Below, piece by piece: positions 31,610 to 40,670 of a DNA stretch of 59,340 nt. Both the position numbers and the translations under genes were made by a program. This DNA comes from Rhizobacter sp. OV335. GTDB taxonomy: Bacteria; Pseudomonadota; Gammaproteobacteria; Burkholderiales; Burkholderiaceae_C. Within the stretch, counting starts at the first letter, position 1, and every line of letters begins with the position of its first letter. The notes under the pieces are model-generated. The model was not told the origin of the DNA. It did not search any database and worked only from the letters and a program-made list of their open reading frames with translations. Where the stretch lies: assembly GCF_900142965.1 (NCBI RefSeq), contig NZ_FRCQ01000037.1:1-59340 (forward strand). Reading direction: 5' to 3'.

Positions 31610-33142
31610 ATGCTCTGGATCGGTCTTCACCTGCCGTTGCTGCCGCTGGAATCCTTCCTGGCGACGCTCCCGGCGGGCGGCGGCAGTGATGAGCCGGCCG
31701 TCGCGCTGGTCGAGGCGCATCGCATCGTCCATGCCAATGCGAACGCGCAGGCGCTGGGCGTCAAGCCGGGGCTGAAGCGCGCGACCGCGCTGGCGCTCGC
31801 GCCGCAGTTGCTGATCGGCCAAGCCGATGCGCTGCGCGACCGCCAGGCGCTGGTCAGCGTCGCGCATGCGGCGCTGGCGTTCACGCCGGCGGTCAGCTTC
31901 ACGCTGCCGCAGGGCGTGCTGCTCGAGGTCGAATCCAGCCTGCGTTATTTCGGCGGGCTCGAAGCGCTGCTGCAGCGGCTGCGCGAGGCGCTGCGGCCGC
32001 TCGGCCACGCGCTGCACTGCGTCAGCACACCGACGGCGCAGGGCTCGGCGCTGTTGTCGCGCAGCGTCGACGGCCTGCATTGCGCCGATGCCGCCGCGCT
32101 GCAGCGCGCGCTCGATGCCGCGCCGGTCTGGCTGCTCGGCCCGGGCCGCGAGCACTGGGAGGCGCTGCAGGGCATGGGCCTGAACACGCTGGGCGACCTG
32201 CGCAGCCTGCCGCGTGCCGGACTGACGCGGCGCTTCGGCGAGGCCTTGCTGGTCGAGCTGGATGGCGCGCTCGGCCGGCGCCCCGACCCGCGCGTGTCGA
32301 TCGAGCTGCCGGCGAGCTTCGACAGTGCGCTGGAGCTGTTCGCGCGGGCCGACACCACCGAGCAGGTGCTGCACGGCGTGGAGGTGCTGCTGGCGCGGCT
32401 GGTGGCGTGGTTGTCGGCGCAGCATGCCTTCGTGCGCCGCTTCAGCCTGCTGATGAAGCACGAGCCGCGCTGGCGGCGCGATGACAAGACACCCTTGCAC
32501 ACCACGCTGGAGATCGCGCTGGCCGAGCCGTCGCGCGACCTGAAGCACTTGATGGCGCTGCTGCGCGAGCGGCTGTCGCAGCTGGCCTTGCCGGCGCCGA
32601 CGCTGGAGCTCGTGCTGCGCGCCAGCGACATCGCGCGCCAGCCGCCGCCGAATGCCGAGCTGTTCCCGACGCCGCGCAGCGAGCGCGAGGGGCTCACGCG
32701 CCTGCTCGAGCGGCTGCAGGCCCGGCTCGGCCGTGAGCGGGTGCAGCGCGTGCTGCCGGTGCAGGACCATCGGCCCGAGCGCGGCAGCCGGGTGTGCGCG
32801 GCGCAACTCGACGGCCTGGTGCCGCGTGGCGGGGCCGCGCCGCCGCTGCGCCGTGCCGAGTTGCTGCAGCAAGGCGCGCTGGTGCGGCCGGTGTGGCTGC
32901 TGCCGCAGGCGATGCCCTTGCCGCAGAAGCAGTCGCAGCCGATGTTCGACGGCCACCTGCTGCAACTGCTGGCCGGGCCGGAGCGCATCGAAGCCGGCTG
33001 GTGGGATGGCGACGCGGTCGAGCGCGACTATTTCATCGCGCAGCTGCCCGATGGCGCGCTGGTGTGGATCTACCGCGCGCGGCTGCCGCTGTCGGCGCAG
33101 TCGGAGGGGGAGGGGTGGTTCCTACAGGGGCGGTTCGGGTGA
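31610..33142 (+). CDS. imuB: Y-family polymerase-like protein ImuB
   Basis: A 510-aa DinB-related protein. The N-terminus LWIGLHLPLLPLE has no metal-binding DxD at the palm start, as expected of the catalytically dead ImuB subfamily. ESSLRYFGG and the HhH-like segment MGLNTLGDLRSLPRAGL follow, then the little-finger region. ImuB is a clamp-binding hub that recruits DnaE2. The usual third gene, dnaE2, is not in the window; instead a convergent gene's stop codon lies immediately after the imuB stop. Confidence 0.92.
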   Translation: MLWIGLHLPLLPLESFLATLPAGGGSDEPAVALVEAHRIVHANANAQALGVKPGLKRATALALAPQLLIGQADALRDRQALVSVAHAALAFTPAVSFTLPQGVLLEVESSLRYFGGLEALLQRLREALRPLGHALHCVSTPTAQGSALLSRSVDGLHCADAAALQRALDAAPVWLLGPGREHWEALQGMGLNTLGDLRSLPRAGLTRRFGEALLVELDGALGRRPDPRVSIELPASFDSALELFARADTTEQVLHGVEVLLARLVAWLSAQHAFVRRFSLLMKHEPRWRRDDKTPLHTTLEIALAEPSRDLKHLMALLRERLSQLALPAPTLELVLRASDIARQPPPNAELFPTPRSEREGLTRLLERLQARLGRERVQRVLPVQDHRPERGSRVCAAQLDGLVPRGGAAPPLRRAELLQQGALVRPVWLLPQAMPLPQKQSQPMFDGHLLQLLAGPERIEAGWWDGDAVERDYFIAQLPDGALVWIYRARLPLSAQSEGEGWFLQGRFG

Positions 33143-33835
33143 TCAATGAACACCAAAGACAGCGAGCGTGTCGTTGGCAAACTGCCTCGCCCGCGAGCAG
33201 CGCTCCGCGACCTGGGCCCAATTCGCCGTGACCCGGGGGGCCGCAAGCAGCACATCCGGCCGCGATTTCCGGAAGCGGTACGCGAGTGGCAATTGCCGAA
33301 GGCGTGGCCCGATGTCCACTCGACACTCGAGTGCTTCCAGCAACGCATGGTCAGCCGGCAGGGTCGCTGCGGCAACCCACGCATCGGTGCTCATCGCGGG
33401 CAGGCACACGATGCCGGTCGGCCCGGGCTGCGCAGGATGGAGCCAGCTCAACAGCACGGCATGCAGCGCGCTCGCAGCGGCGGCCGTGGGCGGGCAGGGG
33501 TTGTCGCAAGGCAGTGGCTTCCAGATGTCGGCCGGTGCCATCGCGATATCGGCATATGAAAAACCGGCGACATCGGCGTCCAGGTGCAACACCACTGCAT
33601 CGAAACTCTTCAACGTCGGATCAGTGTTCAGCGGGCCGGCGTGTCGAGTCGCCACGTCCTTGCACCACTTCAGCACACCACCCCATCCACCACCCAGCCT
33701 GGGCAGGGTCGATTCAGGCTGCAGTTGCACCAGCTCGAAGGTGCGAGGGGACAGCACGGCCTGCAGTGCGGCCTTCAGGATTTCTCTCTCGGTCAGCGAG
33801 CCTTCCGCCACCAACGCGATGCGCAGGTCAGACAT
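33143..33835 (-). CDS. TOPRIM-like / DUF4276-like partner protein
   Basis: A 230-aa cytoplasmic protein. RIALVAEGSLTEREIL at the start, with Glu in VAEG, and VVLHLDADVAG with a DxD pattern are consistent with the TOPRIM-like fold of RloB, DUF4276 or DUF4435 proteins. A C-terminal Arg/Lys-rich helical part follows. Its ATG overlaps the ATPase stop by 8 nt, so the two are translationally coupled. By analogy with PARIS or RloAB systems it could be a nuclease effector. The family assignment is from motif shape only. Confidence 0.65.
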   Translation of the reverse strand: MSDLRIALVAEGSLTEREILKAALQAVLSPRTFELVQLQPESTLPRLGGGWGGVLKWCKDVATRHAGPLNTDPTLKSFDAVVLHLDADVAGFSYADIAMAPADIWKPLPCDNPCPPTAAAASALHAVLLSWLHPAQPGPTGIVCLPAMSTDAWVAAATLPADHALLEALECRVDIGPRLRQLPLAYRFRKSRPDVLLAAPRVTANWAQVAERCSRARQFANDTLAVFGVH

Positions 33836-35018
33836 CCGGCACCGCCCCGAGGTGCCCCATCGGCCACAGGCGTGACAGCGGGTATTGCTGGTTCAGGGCG
33901 GCCAGCTCGGGCGTCATCTCGATGCGATGCACGCTGGTATGCCCCAAGTTGTTGCGGCCCACCGCGAACAGGCGGACAGCATCGTTGGAGAGATCCAGGC
34001 CGTCCAGCACAGCAGGATTGTGCGCGGTGAACAAGAGCTGCCGGGGCGGCGATCCTCGCTGAGTCAGCCAGCCATGCAGTCTCTGGACCAGGGCCTTGAC
34101 GAGTCGCGGGTTCAGCGCCTGATCCAGGTTGTCGATGGCGAGCACCGACGGCCCCCGTTCTGCCAGACACAACGCGGCGCAATACAAGACATACAGCGCC
34201 CCTTCGCTGGCGTCGTAGGCTGTCAGCTCGTTGCGGCTGGCGGCCATGTAGCGGTCAGTGAACTTCAGCACCGTCTGTGCGCGTGGAACCGAAGGCGACA
34301 GCAATGTTTGCGTGCTGCGCGTGGTGCTCACGTCGGAAGCCCAGTCCAGCATGCCCAACAGATCGTCCAACAGCCCCGATTCGTCTGCCAATGCCGAATG
34401 CCTCAGATCGTCGATGGCTTCCGCGAGGCGGCCACCCGACAGACCGACCGGCTCGCGGGTCTGTTGATCGGGCACCATCCCTCGCAGCGTTGGCGTATTC
34501 GGGCAGTAAATGGCGTATTGCTGAAGCTCGGCAAGCAGGTCAGCTGCGGCGCTGCCAGGCTCCAGATCCACCATGCGAAGCGCCGCCAACCCGGATTTGG
34601 GATTGAGGTTGCGCTTGTTGCGAACGCCATCGGAGACGATGGCTTCTCCGCCCTGTTCCAGTCGCTCGGTCTTGAACGTCCAGGCGGGTTCGGGAGACTC
34701 CAGCGGATTCAGCAGCGAAACGCGGTACGTCGCACCCTGGACTGATACGGCTTCGATGCCGATGTGCGGCTGCGCCGGCGTGCCTCGGAACGAGCTCTTG
34801 TAGAGACGCGGCAGTCCGGCGCGCACCCCCCGTCGCAACAGGGCCTCGTCATCCACCATCCCGTTCGCTGCTGCGCCGAGGACGCCAATGGCCTCCAGGA
34901 TGTTGCTCTTGCCGACCCCGTTCGCACCGATGAAGCAGTTGACAGTCCCCAGTTCGAGACCGCTGTCGCCGAGGTCATGAATGGACTTGAATCCGTTTAT
35001 CTTGATCGTCTTGATCAC
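33828..35018 (-). CDS. AAA/ABC-type ATPase (RecF/OLD-like)
   Basis: A 396-aa SMC/RecF-like ATPase. IKINGFKSIHDLG and the Walker A GANGVGKSN (about residues 31-39) open it. ASEGALYVLY is the signature-like helix, and Walker B reads VLAIDNLDQALNP, with Asn where the catalytic Glu usually follows Asp. TAHNPAVLDG is the H-loop. The Q-loop region contains a long insertion. With the TOPRIM-like partner it forms a two-gene module resembling anti-phage ATPase-nuclease pairs. Base composition is somewhat less GC-rich than the flanks. Confidence 0.85.
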   Translation of the reverse strand: MIKTIKINGFKSIHDLGDSGLELGTVNCFIGANGVGKSNILEAIGVLGAAANGMVDDEALLRRGVRAGLPRLYKSSFRGTPAQPHIGIEAVSVQGATYRVSLLNPLESPEPAWTFKTERLEQGGEAIVSDGVRNKRNLNPKSGLAALRMVDLEPGSAAADLLAELQQYAIYCPNTPTLRGMVPDQQTREPVGLSGGRLAEAIDDLRHSALADESGLLDDLLGMLDWASDVSTTRSTQTLLSPSVPRAQTVLKFTDRYMAASRNELTAYDASEGALYVLYCAALCLAERGPSVLAIDNLDQALNPRLVKALVQRLHGWLTQRGSPPRQLLFTAHNPAVLDGLDLSNDAVRLFAVGRNNLGHTSVHRIEMTPELAALNQQYPLSRLWPMGHLGAVPDV

Positions 35019-35073
35019 GGCCGTACTCCAGGTTCACTGCGCAATCTGGCGACGATTCTCGGCGCAGAACACA

Positions 35074-36585
35074 TCACCTCGGCTTCAGCGCCAGCTTCAA
35101 CAGGTTGCTCTTCTGCCACGCCTCGACCTCCTCGTTCAGCAGGAACATCGTGCGCGGATGGGTCTGCGCCCAGGCCTCGGTGAAGCCGAGCGTCGCCTGC
35201 CGGCCGGCCAGCTGCAGCTGCAACGCCGTCGCATCGACCGGCCCGCGCGCATGGCACTTGATGATCGCGAGCCGCAGGCACATCACCTGGGCCGCGAAAT
35301 CCGCGTTCGCGAGCTGCGGCTCCACCTTGCGCAGCCCGCCGCGCTGCGCCAGCACCAGCTCGGCGAGCCGGCGCTGCTGCGATTGCGAAAACCCCGCCGC
35401 GTCGACATTGCCCAGCACGTAGGCGCTGTGCCGGTGGTGGTCGTGGTGCGAGATCATCATGCCCATCTCGTGCAGCGCACAGGCCCAGCGCAGCTCGCGC
35501 GCCTGGATCGGGCTGCGCTGCGGCGCCGCGCTGGCGTGCAACGCATCGGCCACGCCCGCCACCCGCCAGGCCTGCGTGCTGTCGACCTCGAAGCGCCGCT
35601 GCATCTCGACCACCGAGGCATCGCGCATGTCGTGCCCGTCGTGGCCTTCGCGGTCGCGCGATTCGGCATGCAGCCGCTCGTCGAGGTCGAAGATCACGCC
35701 CTGGCGCAACGCCCCGCGCGCCGGCTGCAGCAGCTGGATGCCGAAGTGCGTGGCGAGCGTGTACAGGATCGCGAGGCCGCCGGCGATCACCGCGCGGCGG
35801 TCTTCCTTCAGCCCGGGCAGGCTCAGCTTGTCGATGCGGCCGGCCTTCAGGCACTGCTCGATGCACCAGCGCAGCCCGTCGGGCGTGATCGCGCCGTCGG
35901 TGATGCCGCTCGCCTGCAGCAGCTGCGACACCGCACCGGCCGTGCCCGACGAGCCCAGCGCCTCGCGCCAGTGCTGCGGCGCGAACGGCGCCAGCGCTTC
36001 TTCGAGCTCGGCCCCGGCGGCCACCTGCGCGGCGCGGAACGCGGCCTCGGTGAAGCGCCCGTCGGCGAAGTAGCGCATCGACAGGCTGACGCTGCCGACC
36101 TGGAACGACTCGGCGCGCAGCGGCGTGCGGCCTTGCCCGAGGATCATCTCGGTCGAGCGCCCGCCGATGTCGATCACCAGCCGGGGGTCTTCCGACGGCT
36201 GCAGCCGCGCGACGCCGGCATAGATCAGCCGCGCTTCCTCGCGGCCCGAGATCACCTCGATCTGCTGGCCGAGCACCTCTTGGGCGCGCAGCAGGAAGGC
36301 GTCGCGGTTGCGCGCCTCGCGCAGCGTCTGCGTCGCGACGGCGCGCACCTGGCCCGCTTCGTAGCCGCGCAGGCGCTGCGCGAAGCGGCCCAGGCAGGTC
36401 AGGCCGCGCAGCATCGCGTCTTCGGTCAACAGGCCCGACTTGTCGAGGCCGGCGCCCAGGCGCACGGTCTCCTTCAGGTAATCGATGCGCTTGTAGCGGC
36501 CGGGGCTCAGTTCGCCGATCTCCAGGCGGAAGCTGTTGGAGCCCATGTCGATGGCCGCAAGGTGGTCGGGGAATCGGCTGGTCAT
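35074..36585 (-). CDS. ppx: Ppx/GppA exopolyphosphatase
   Basis: A 503-aa sugar-kinase/Hsp70-fold phosphatase that degrades polyphosphate or pppGpp. AAIDMGSNSFRLEIGE is the phosphate-1 motif, VISGREEARLIYAGV is typical, VIDIGGRSTEM is phosphate-2, and GSVSLSMRYF follows. The C-terminal HD-like helical domain includes ALHEMGMMISHHDHHRHSAY. The start at 36585 (MTSRFPDHLAAID) is preferred to 42 upstream open codons. Lies 55 bp from the ATPase gene, same strand. Confidence 0.92.
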   Translation of the reverse strand: MTSRFPDHLAAIDMGSNSFRLEIGELSPGRYKRIDYLKETVRLGAGLDKSGLLTEDAMLRGLTCLGRFAQRLRGYEAGQVRAVATQTLREARNRDAFLLRAQEVLGQQIEVISGREEARLIYAGVARLQPSEDPRLVIDIGGRSTEMILGQGRTPLRAESFQVGSVSLSMRYFADGRFTEAAFRAAQVAAGAELEEALAPFAPQHWREALGSSGTAGAVSQLLQASGITDGAITPDGLRWCIEQCLKAGRIDKLSLPGLKEDRRAVIAGGLAILYTLATHFGIQLLQPARGALRQGVIFDLDERLHAESRDREGHDGHDMRDASVVEMQRRFEVDSTQAWRVAGVADALHASAAPQRSPIQARELRWACALHEMGMMISHHDHHRHSAYVLGNVDAAGFSQSQQRRLAELVLAQRGGLRKVEPQLANADFAAQVMCLRLAIIKCHARGPVDATALQLQLAGRQATLGFTEAWAQTHPRTMFLLNEEVEAWQKSNLLKLALKPR

Positions 36586-36700
36586 GCGGGCGATTCTCAC
36601 TTGGTTTGCCGGCAGACCTCGTCGCGGCCAGGGGCTGCATCGAGAAAATAGAATCGCGCCCACCCACACGGGCCAACTCACACGCATCAGGGGGATCGCC

Positions 36701-37513
36701 ATGCTCGTCACCGCAGGCCAGGGCTATGCCGCATCGGTGCAGCCGATCACCGCCCATGCCATCGTCACCGATGCCCACGGGCTGGCCGCCGGGCCGGTCA
36801 CGATCCCGGTCGGCGGGTTCGAGATGCCCGCCTACCGTGCGATGCCGGCCGGCGGCACCGGGCTGCCGGTGATCGTCGTCATCAGCGAGATCTTCGGCGT
36901 GCACGAGCACATCGCCGACGTGGCGCGGCGTTTCGCGAAGCAGGGCTACCTCGCGATCGCGCCCGAGCTGTTCGTGCGCCAGGGCGATGCGAAGGCCTAC
37001 ACCGACGTGGCCCTGCTGCACTCCGAGCTGATCAGCCAGGTGCCCGACGCGCAGGTGCTGAACGACCTCGATGCGACCGTCAGCTGGGCCGCGACGCAAG
37101 GCGGCGACGTGTCGCGGCTGGGCGTGACCGGCTTCTGCTGGGGCGGGCGCATCACCTGGCTCTTCGACGCGCACAACGCCGCGGTGAAGGCCGGCGTGGC
37201 CTGGTACGGCAAGCTGGCGACGCCGGCCACCGAGTTGCAGCCGCGCCGCCCGGTCGACATCGCCGGCCAACTGCACGGCCCGGTGCTCGGCCTCTACGGC
37301 GGGGCCGACACCAGCATCCCGCTTGACACGGTTGATAAGATGAAATCAGCCTTGGCCGTGGGGGGTGCTGCAGCCAAGGCTTCCGAAATCGTGATCTATC
37401 CCGACGCGCCGCATGCGTTCCATGCCGACTACCGGCCGAGCTATCGGCCCGAGGCGGCCCAGGACGGCTGGCGGCGGTGCCTCGACTGGTTCAAGGCGCA
37501 CGGCGTCGCCTGA
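36701..37513 (+). CDS. Dienelactone hydrolase family protein
   Basis: A 270-aa alpha/beta hydrolase with the dienelactone hydrolase triad: Cys in GFCWGGR, Asp in YGGADTS and His in PDAPHAFH. IVVISEIFGVHEHI is the usual N-terminal motif. It hydrolyses enol-lactones in chlorocatechol-type degradation or related esters; the real substrate is unknown. GGGGG precedes the ATG by 6 nt. The frame is open 55 codons upstream into the divergent ppx, but 36701 fits the family. A strong terminator follows. Confidence 0.88.
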   Translation: MLVTAGQGYAASVQPITAHAIVTDAHGLAAGPVTIPVGGFEMPAYRAMPAGGTGLPVIVVISEIFGVHEHIADVARRFAKQGYLAIAPELFVRQGDAKAYTDVALLHSELISQVPDAQVLNDLDATVSWAATQGGDVSRLGVTGFCWGGRITWLFDAHNAAVKAGVAWYGKLATPATELQPRRPVDIAGQLHGPVLGLYGGADTSIPLDTVDKMKSALAVGGAAAKASEIVIYPDAPHAFHADYRPSYRPEAAQDGWRRCLDWFKAHGVA

Positions 37514-37536
37514 ACAGCCTTGTCTGCTTTTGCCCG

Positions 37537-37564
37537 AGCCGCGCACATCGCGCGGCTTTTGTTT
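37537..37564 (+). terminator. Rho-independent terminator
   Basis: AGCCGCGC-ACATC-GCGCGGCT (37537-37557) is a perfect 8-bp GC stem with a 5-nt loop, followed by TTTGTTTG. It lies 23 bp after the dienelactone hydrolase stop and before the ZIP gene. Confidence 0.85.
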
Positions 37565-37575
37565 GATCGAGTCCC

Positions 37576-38352
37576 ATGACCCTTCTCTACATCGTGCTCG
37601 CGACCTTTGCCGGCGGGCTGCTGTCGGTGCTGCTGGCCGCGAGCCTGACGATCAACGTGCTGGGCCGCATCGTGCACCACCTGGTCAGCCTGTCGGCCGG
37701 CGTGCTGCTGGGCACTGCGCTGCTGAACATCCTGCCGGAGGCGTTCGAGAGCAAGGCCAGCCCGCAGAGCCTGTTCATGACGCTGCTGGCCGGGCTGCTG
37801 TTCTTCTTCCTGCTCGAGAAGGCCGAGCTGTACCGCCACGGCCATCACCATGAAGGCGACGAGCACCACCACCACCACGGCTTCGACAAGCACCAGGCCG
37901 GCCGCGGTGGCTGGACCGTGCTGCTGGGCGACAGCATCCACAACTTCTGCGACGGCATCATCATCGCGGCGGCCTTCCTGACCGACACGCGGCTGGGCAT
38001 GTTCACCGCGCTCGCGATCATCGCGCACGAGATTCCGCAGGAGGTGGGCGACTACATCGTGCTGCTGAACGCCGGGCTGTCACGCCGCAAGGCACTGCTC
38101 TACAACGCGATGTCGGGCATGGCCGCGGTGGTCGGCGGCGTGGTCGGCTACGTGGTGGTCGGGCCGTGGGAAGCGCTGTTCCCGTACCTGCTGGTGGTCG
38201 CGTCGAGCAGCTTCATCTACGTGGCGGTGGCCGACCTGATCCCGCAGTTGCAGCACCGGTTGTCGGCGAAGGACACCGCGGCCCAGCTGGCGTGGCTGGG
38301 CGTCGGGCTGGCGATCGTGATCTTCGTCGCCAGCCACGCGCACCATCACTGA
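37576..38352 (+). CDS. ZIP family metal transporter
   Basis: A 258-aa inner-membrane protein with about eight TM helices. HNFCDGIIIAAAF (TM4) and HEIPQEVGDY (TM5) are the metal-binding ZIP motifs. The cytoplasmic loop is His-rich (HGHHHEGDEHHHHHGFDKH) as in zinc or iron ZIPs, and the C-terminus is SHAHHH. Probably imports Zn, Fe or Mn. Its stop is 3 bp from the stop of the convergent universal stress gene. Confidence 0.93.
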   Translation: MTLLYIVLATFAGGLLSVLLAASLTINVLGRIVHHLVSLSAGVLLGTALLNILPEAFESKASPQSLFMTLLAGLLFFFLLEKAELYRHGHHHEGDEHHHHHGFDKHQAGRGGWTVLLGDSIHNFCDGIIIAAAFLTDTRLGMFTALAIIAHEIPQEVGDYIVLLNAGLSRRKALLYNAMSGMAAVVGGVVGYVVVGPWEALFPYLLVVASSSFIYVAVADLIPQLQHRLSAKDTAAQLAWLGVGLAIVIFVASHAHHH

Positions 38353-38355
38353 TGG

Positions 38356-38790
38356 CTACCGAACGACCAGCACCGGCACCTTGCTGTGCGTCAGCACCTT
38401 CTGCGTCTCGCTGCCCAGCAGCAGCGCGCTGACGCCGCGCCGGCCGTGCGAGGCCATCACGATCAGGTCGCACTCCTGGCGGCGGGCGTGGTCGATGATC
38501 GCCTCCCAGGGGTGCAGCGCCTCCAGCGTGTGCGCCTCGCAGGGCACGCCTAGCGCGACGCAGTCGTCGCGCACCGCCTTCACGCGGGTCGATGCGATGC
38601 GCTCCTGCGCGTCGAAGAACTCCTGCGGCGGCGTCGGCTGCATCTCCGAGATCGCGCTGTACGGGAACGGCTCCTTGACACTCAGCGTGTAGACCCGCGC
38701 GTTGACCGACTTGGCCAGCGCGATGGCCGTGTCGGTCGCCTTCTTCGTGATGTCCGAACCGTCGGTCGGAACCAGGATGCGGTGGAACAT
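38356..38790 (-). CDS. Universal stress protein (UspA family)
   Basis: A 144-aa UspA-fold protein. FHRILVPTDGSDITKKA starts it, and IVMASHGRRGVSALLLGS is the ATP-binding G-2x-G-9x-G(S/T)-type motif. AGGAGG lies 6 nt before the ATG at 38790, so this start is correct and not the GTG two codons upstream that would touch the Shine-Dalgarno sequence. A cytoplasmic stress protein of no fixed partner. Confidence 0.92.
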   Translation of the reverse strand: MFHRILVPTDGSDITKKATDTAIALAKSVNARVYTLSVKEPFPYSAISEMQPTPPQEFFDAQERIASTRVKAVRDDCVALGVPCEAHTLEALHPWEAIIDHARRQECDLIVMASHGRRGVSALLLGSETQKVLTHSKVPVLVVR

Positions 38791-38878
38791 GGTCACCTCC
38801 TGAAAGTGGGAACAGGATGGACTTCACCCGGAAGTCCAGTGTTCCCCAGAAGGCGCCCGCGGTGGCCGCTATCCCGCG

Positions 38879-39733
38879 TCAGAGACGAGGAGATTTCTCC
38901 GTCGGACGAGCGCTGTCGGATGACCATTCGCTCCACGAACCCGGGTACAGCGCGGCCCCGCCCAGCCCGGCGATTTCCATCGCCAGCAGGTTGTGGCAGG
39001 CGGTGACGCCCGAGCCGCACTGGTTCACCACCGATTCCGGCGCACGGCCTTCCAGCGCGGCGAGGAACTCGGCGCGCAACTGGTCGGCTGGCTTGAAGCG
39101 GCCGTCCGGCTGCAGGTTGTCCTTGAAGAAGCGGTTCTTCGCGCCGGGAATGTGGCCGGCCACCGCATCGATCGGCTCGACCTCGCCGCGGTAGCGTTCC
39201 GGCGCGCGGGCATCCAGCACCAGCACCTCGCCCAGGCGCTGCTGAAGCCGGCCGGCGTCGATCGTCGGCCGCTGCGGCGCGGCATCGGGGTAGGGTGCCG
39301 CCGGCACCGGTTGCGCAGTCTCCTGCGACAACGCCCCGCCGGCCGCCTGCCAGGCAGCGAGCCCGCCATCCAGCACGCGCACTGCCGGGTGGCCCATCCA
39401 CAGCAGCACCCACCAGGCGCGCACCGCATACATCGCGGCCTGCCGGTCGTACACGACGACCTCGCGCCCCGGCACGATGCCGATGTCGCCCATCCAGCGC
39501 GCGTAGTCGGCGCGATCGGCGAGCGGGTGGCGGCCGTTGCGGCCGGTCTTCGGGCCCGACAGGTCCTCGTTCAGGTTCACGTACAGCGCGCCAGGGAGGT
39601 GGCCCTCGCGGAAGCTGCGCTCGCCGGCGGTGGCATCGGCGAGGTCGAAGCTGCAGTCGAGCACCAGCGGCGGCTGGGTTTGTCTCAGCGCCTGTTGCAG
39701 TTCAGCGGCAGAGATCAGCGGCGGTCGGATCAT
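38879..39733 (-). CDS. sseA: 3-mercaptopyruvate/thiosulfate sulfurtransferase
   Basis: A 284-aa protein of two rhodanese domains. The C-terminal active loop is CGSGVTA, the form found in mercaptopyruvate sulfurtransferases; the N-terminal domain is inactive (VVVYDRQ region). GHLPGALYVNL and GHIPGAKNRFF are the paired structural motifs. It transfers sulfur from 3-mercaptopyruvate to thiols or cyanide. Located 12 bp after the EamA permease on the same strand. Confidence 0.9.
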   Translation of the reverse strand: MIRPPLISAAELQQALRQTQPPLVLDCSFDLADATAGERSFREGHLPGALYVNLNEDLSGPKTGRNGRHPLADRADYARWMGDIGIVPGREVVVYDRQAAMYAVRAWWVLLWMGHPAVRVLDGGLAAWQAAGGALSQETAQPVPAAPYPDAAPQRPTIDAGRLQQRLGEVLVLDARAPERYRGEVEPIDAVAGHIPGAKNRFFKDNLQPDGRFKPADQLRAEFLAALEGRAPESVVNQCGSGVTACHNLLAMEIAGLGGAALYPGSWSEWSSDSARPTEKSPRL

Positions 39734-39744
39734 CGGGAGGCCTT

Positions 39745-40638
39745 TCAGCTTTCGGGCAGGACGGAAATGTCGCGCTGCGGCGGAGACTCCTGGCGCAGTC
39801 GCAGCGCGGCGAGCCCGGCCCCGACGATCAGCACCATGCCGGCCAGCGCCATCCAGGTGACCGGATCGCTGAAGATCAGCACGCCGTACGCGAACGAGAA
39901 TGCGATGCCCAGGTACTGCAGGCTCGCGTTGACCAGCGTCTTGCCGGTGCTGTAGGCCCGGGTCATCAGCAGTTGCGCGGTGGTCGCCAGCAGGCCGACG
40001 GCCAGCAGCAGTGCCGCGCCGGTCCAGGTGTGCGCATGCACGCCGTTCCACAGCATGCTGAGTGCGCCGGCCAGCACGCCGCCGAGCGAGAAGTAGAAGA
40101 CGATGCGCGATTCCGGCTCGCCCGCCTTGCCGAGGGCCGAGACCTGCAGGTAGGCGGTGGCCGAGACCACGCCCGACAGCAGCCCGATCAGGCCGTGCCA
40201 CAGCTGGTTCTCGGCGATCGTCGGCCGCAGGATCAGCCCGACGCCGATGAAGCCGCACAGCACCGTCGCGATCAGCCGGCCGTCGACGCGGGCAGTGCCC
40301 AGCACCGCGGCGCCGCCGATCAGGAACAGCGTCATCCATACCGACGACATGTAGTTCAGCGTCATCGACGTCGCCAGCGGCAGGTTGCCGATCGAGTAGA
40401 ACCACAGGCACAGCGCCGACACGCCGGTCAGGCTGCGCCAGAAGTGCATCGATGGCACGTTGGTGCGCAAGGTGCCGCCGCGCCAGCGCGTCAGCGCCGC
40501 CAGCAGCAGCGTGCCGGTCAGGCCGCGGTAGAAGACGATCTCGCCGGCAGGGTAGTAGGCGGACGCGAGCTTCACGCAGACCCCCATGCTGGCGAACAGG
40601 AGCGACGCGAGGATCATCAGGACGGGGGCGGAGCGCAT
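39745..40638 (-). CDS. EamA/DMT family transporter
   Basis: A 297-aa inner-membrane protein with ten TM helices in two EamA repeats (MILASLLFASMGVCVKLAS and, after the midpoint, the half beginning LIGLLSGVVSATAYL). FYRGLTGTLL and the C-terminal YLGIAFSFAYGVLIFSDPVTW are typical DMT motifs. Substrate unknown. Its stop lies 11 bp upstream of the sulfurtransferase ATG; co-transcription is likely. Confidence 0.9.
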   Translation of the reverse strand: MRSAPVLMILASLLFASMGVCVKLASAYYPAGEIVFYRGLTGTLLLAALTRWRGGTLRTNVPSMHFWRSLTGVSALCLWFYSIGNLPLATSMTLNYMSSVWMTLFLIGGAAVLGTARVDGRLIATVLCGFIGVGLILRPTIAENQLWHGLIGLLSGVVSATAYLQVSALGKAGEPESRIVFYFSLGGVLAGALSMLWNGVHAHTWTGAALLLAVGLLATTAQLLMTRAYSTGKTLVNASLQYLGIAFSFAYGVLIFSDPVTWMALAGMVLIVGAGLAALRLRQESPPQRDISVLPES

Positions 40639-40670
40639 CGGGCGATTCTCACCCGGCGCGCGATGCCCCG

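Noticed and set aside
38791-38796. GTG start for the universal stress protein
   Set aside because: AGGAGG touches this codon directly, leaving no spacer; the ATG at 38790 has the correct 6-nt spacing.
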